DNA of 5,723 nucleotides from CAZBBC01 sp964489835. GTDB taxonomy: Bacteria; Calditrichota; Calditrichia; JAJRVZ01. The translations under genes were made by a program, and so were the position numbers. Below the pieces are notes generated by a model that was not told the origin of the DNA, searched no databases, and worked only from the letters and a program-made list of their open reading frames with translations. Below are positions 5,678 through 5,723 of the stretch, in pieces. The stretch's first letter is position 1, and the number at the start of each line of letters is the position of its first letter. The stretch lies in contig CAZBBC010000215.1 of the NCBI GenBank assembly GCA_964489835.1, positions 1 to 5,723 on the forward strand. Direction: 5' to 3'.

Positions 5678-5723
5678 GATTTAAATCCCAAAACCCAAGC
5701 ATCAAATCACAAATAAATCACAA
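5678..5723. repeat. AT-rich repeat fragment downstream of tRNA-Sec
   Basis: The complement of 5700-5716 matches 5194-5210 at 15 of 17 positions, so part of the repeat near the Lon-like gene recurs here in inverted orientation. The complement of the stretch about 5678-5702 also resembles 5517-5541. The element runs off the end of the window and shows no coding sequence. Confidence 0.45.

Overview
The window looks like chromosomal DNA of a moderately AT-rich bacterium that encodes selenocysteine. Every gene is of bacterial type: GreA, AroE, PspC-domain membrane proteins, a Lon-family AAA+ protease and a bacterial-style tRNA-Sec. Nothing fixes the phylum. A PspC/DUF5668 gene set, a family of AT-rich intergenic repeats and selC would suit an FCB-group or candidate-phylum genome, but that is a weak inference. 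No phage, transposase or CRISPR gene is visible.

Layout. Bases 1-92 are the 3' end of a greA-type transcription factor gene. Bases 93-517 are non-coding and hold two unrelated structured repeats: a GC-rich nested hairpin element (102-176) and a long imperfect AT-rich inverted repeat (269-356). They are followed by a possible promoter. Bases 518-2554 form a tight forward three-gene unit: a double-PspC membrane protein, a six-segment DUF5668/LiaF-like membrane protein, and aroE (shikimate dehydrogenase), whose start codon overlaps the previous stop as ATGA. Convergent to it, only 8 bases away, lies an 817-codon Lon-like protease gene on the minus strand (2563-5016). Bases 5017-5579 are non-coding, very AT-rich and filled with inverted repeats. 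A selenocysteine tRNA gene (5580-5674) follows, and the last 49 bases are again repeat-like.

How the parts relate. The two membrane proteins share the domain types seen in phage-shock and Lia envelope-stress systems, so they probably act together in the inner membrane. Their translational linkage to aroE appears to be shared expression rather than shared function. The Lon-like protein has an intact Ser-Lys protease dyad but an arginine where the Walker A lysine would be. The selC gene implies that selA, selB, selD and selenoproteins exist elsewhere in the genome; none is in this window. No wholly new system is evident. The most unusual points are the PspC-DUF5668-PspC architecture, the structured repeats that fill both large gaps, and details of the tRNA-Sec.
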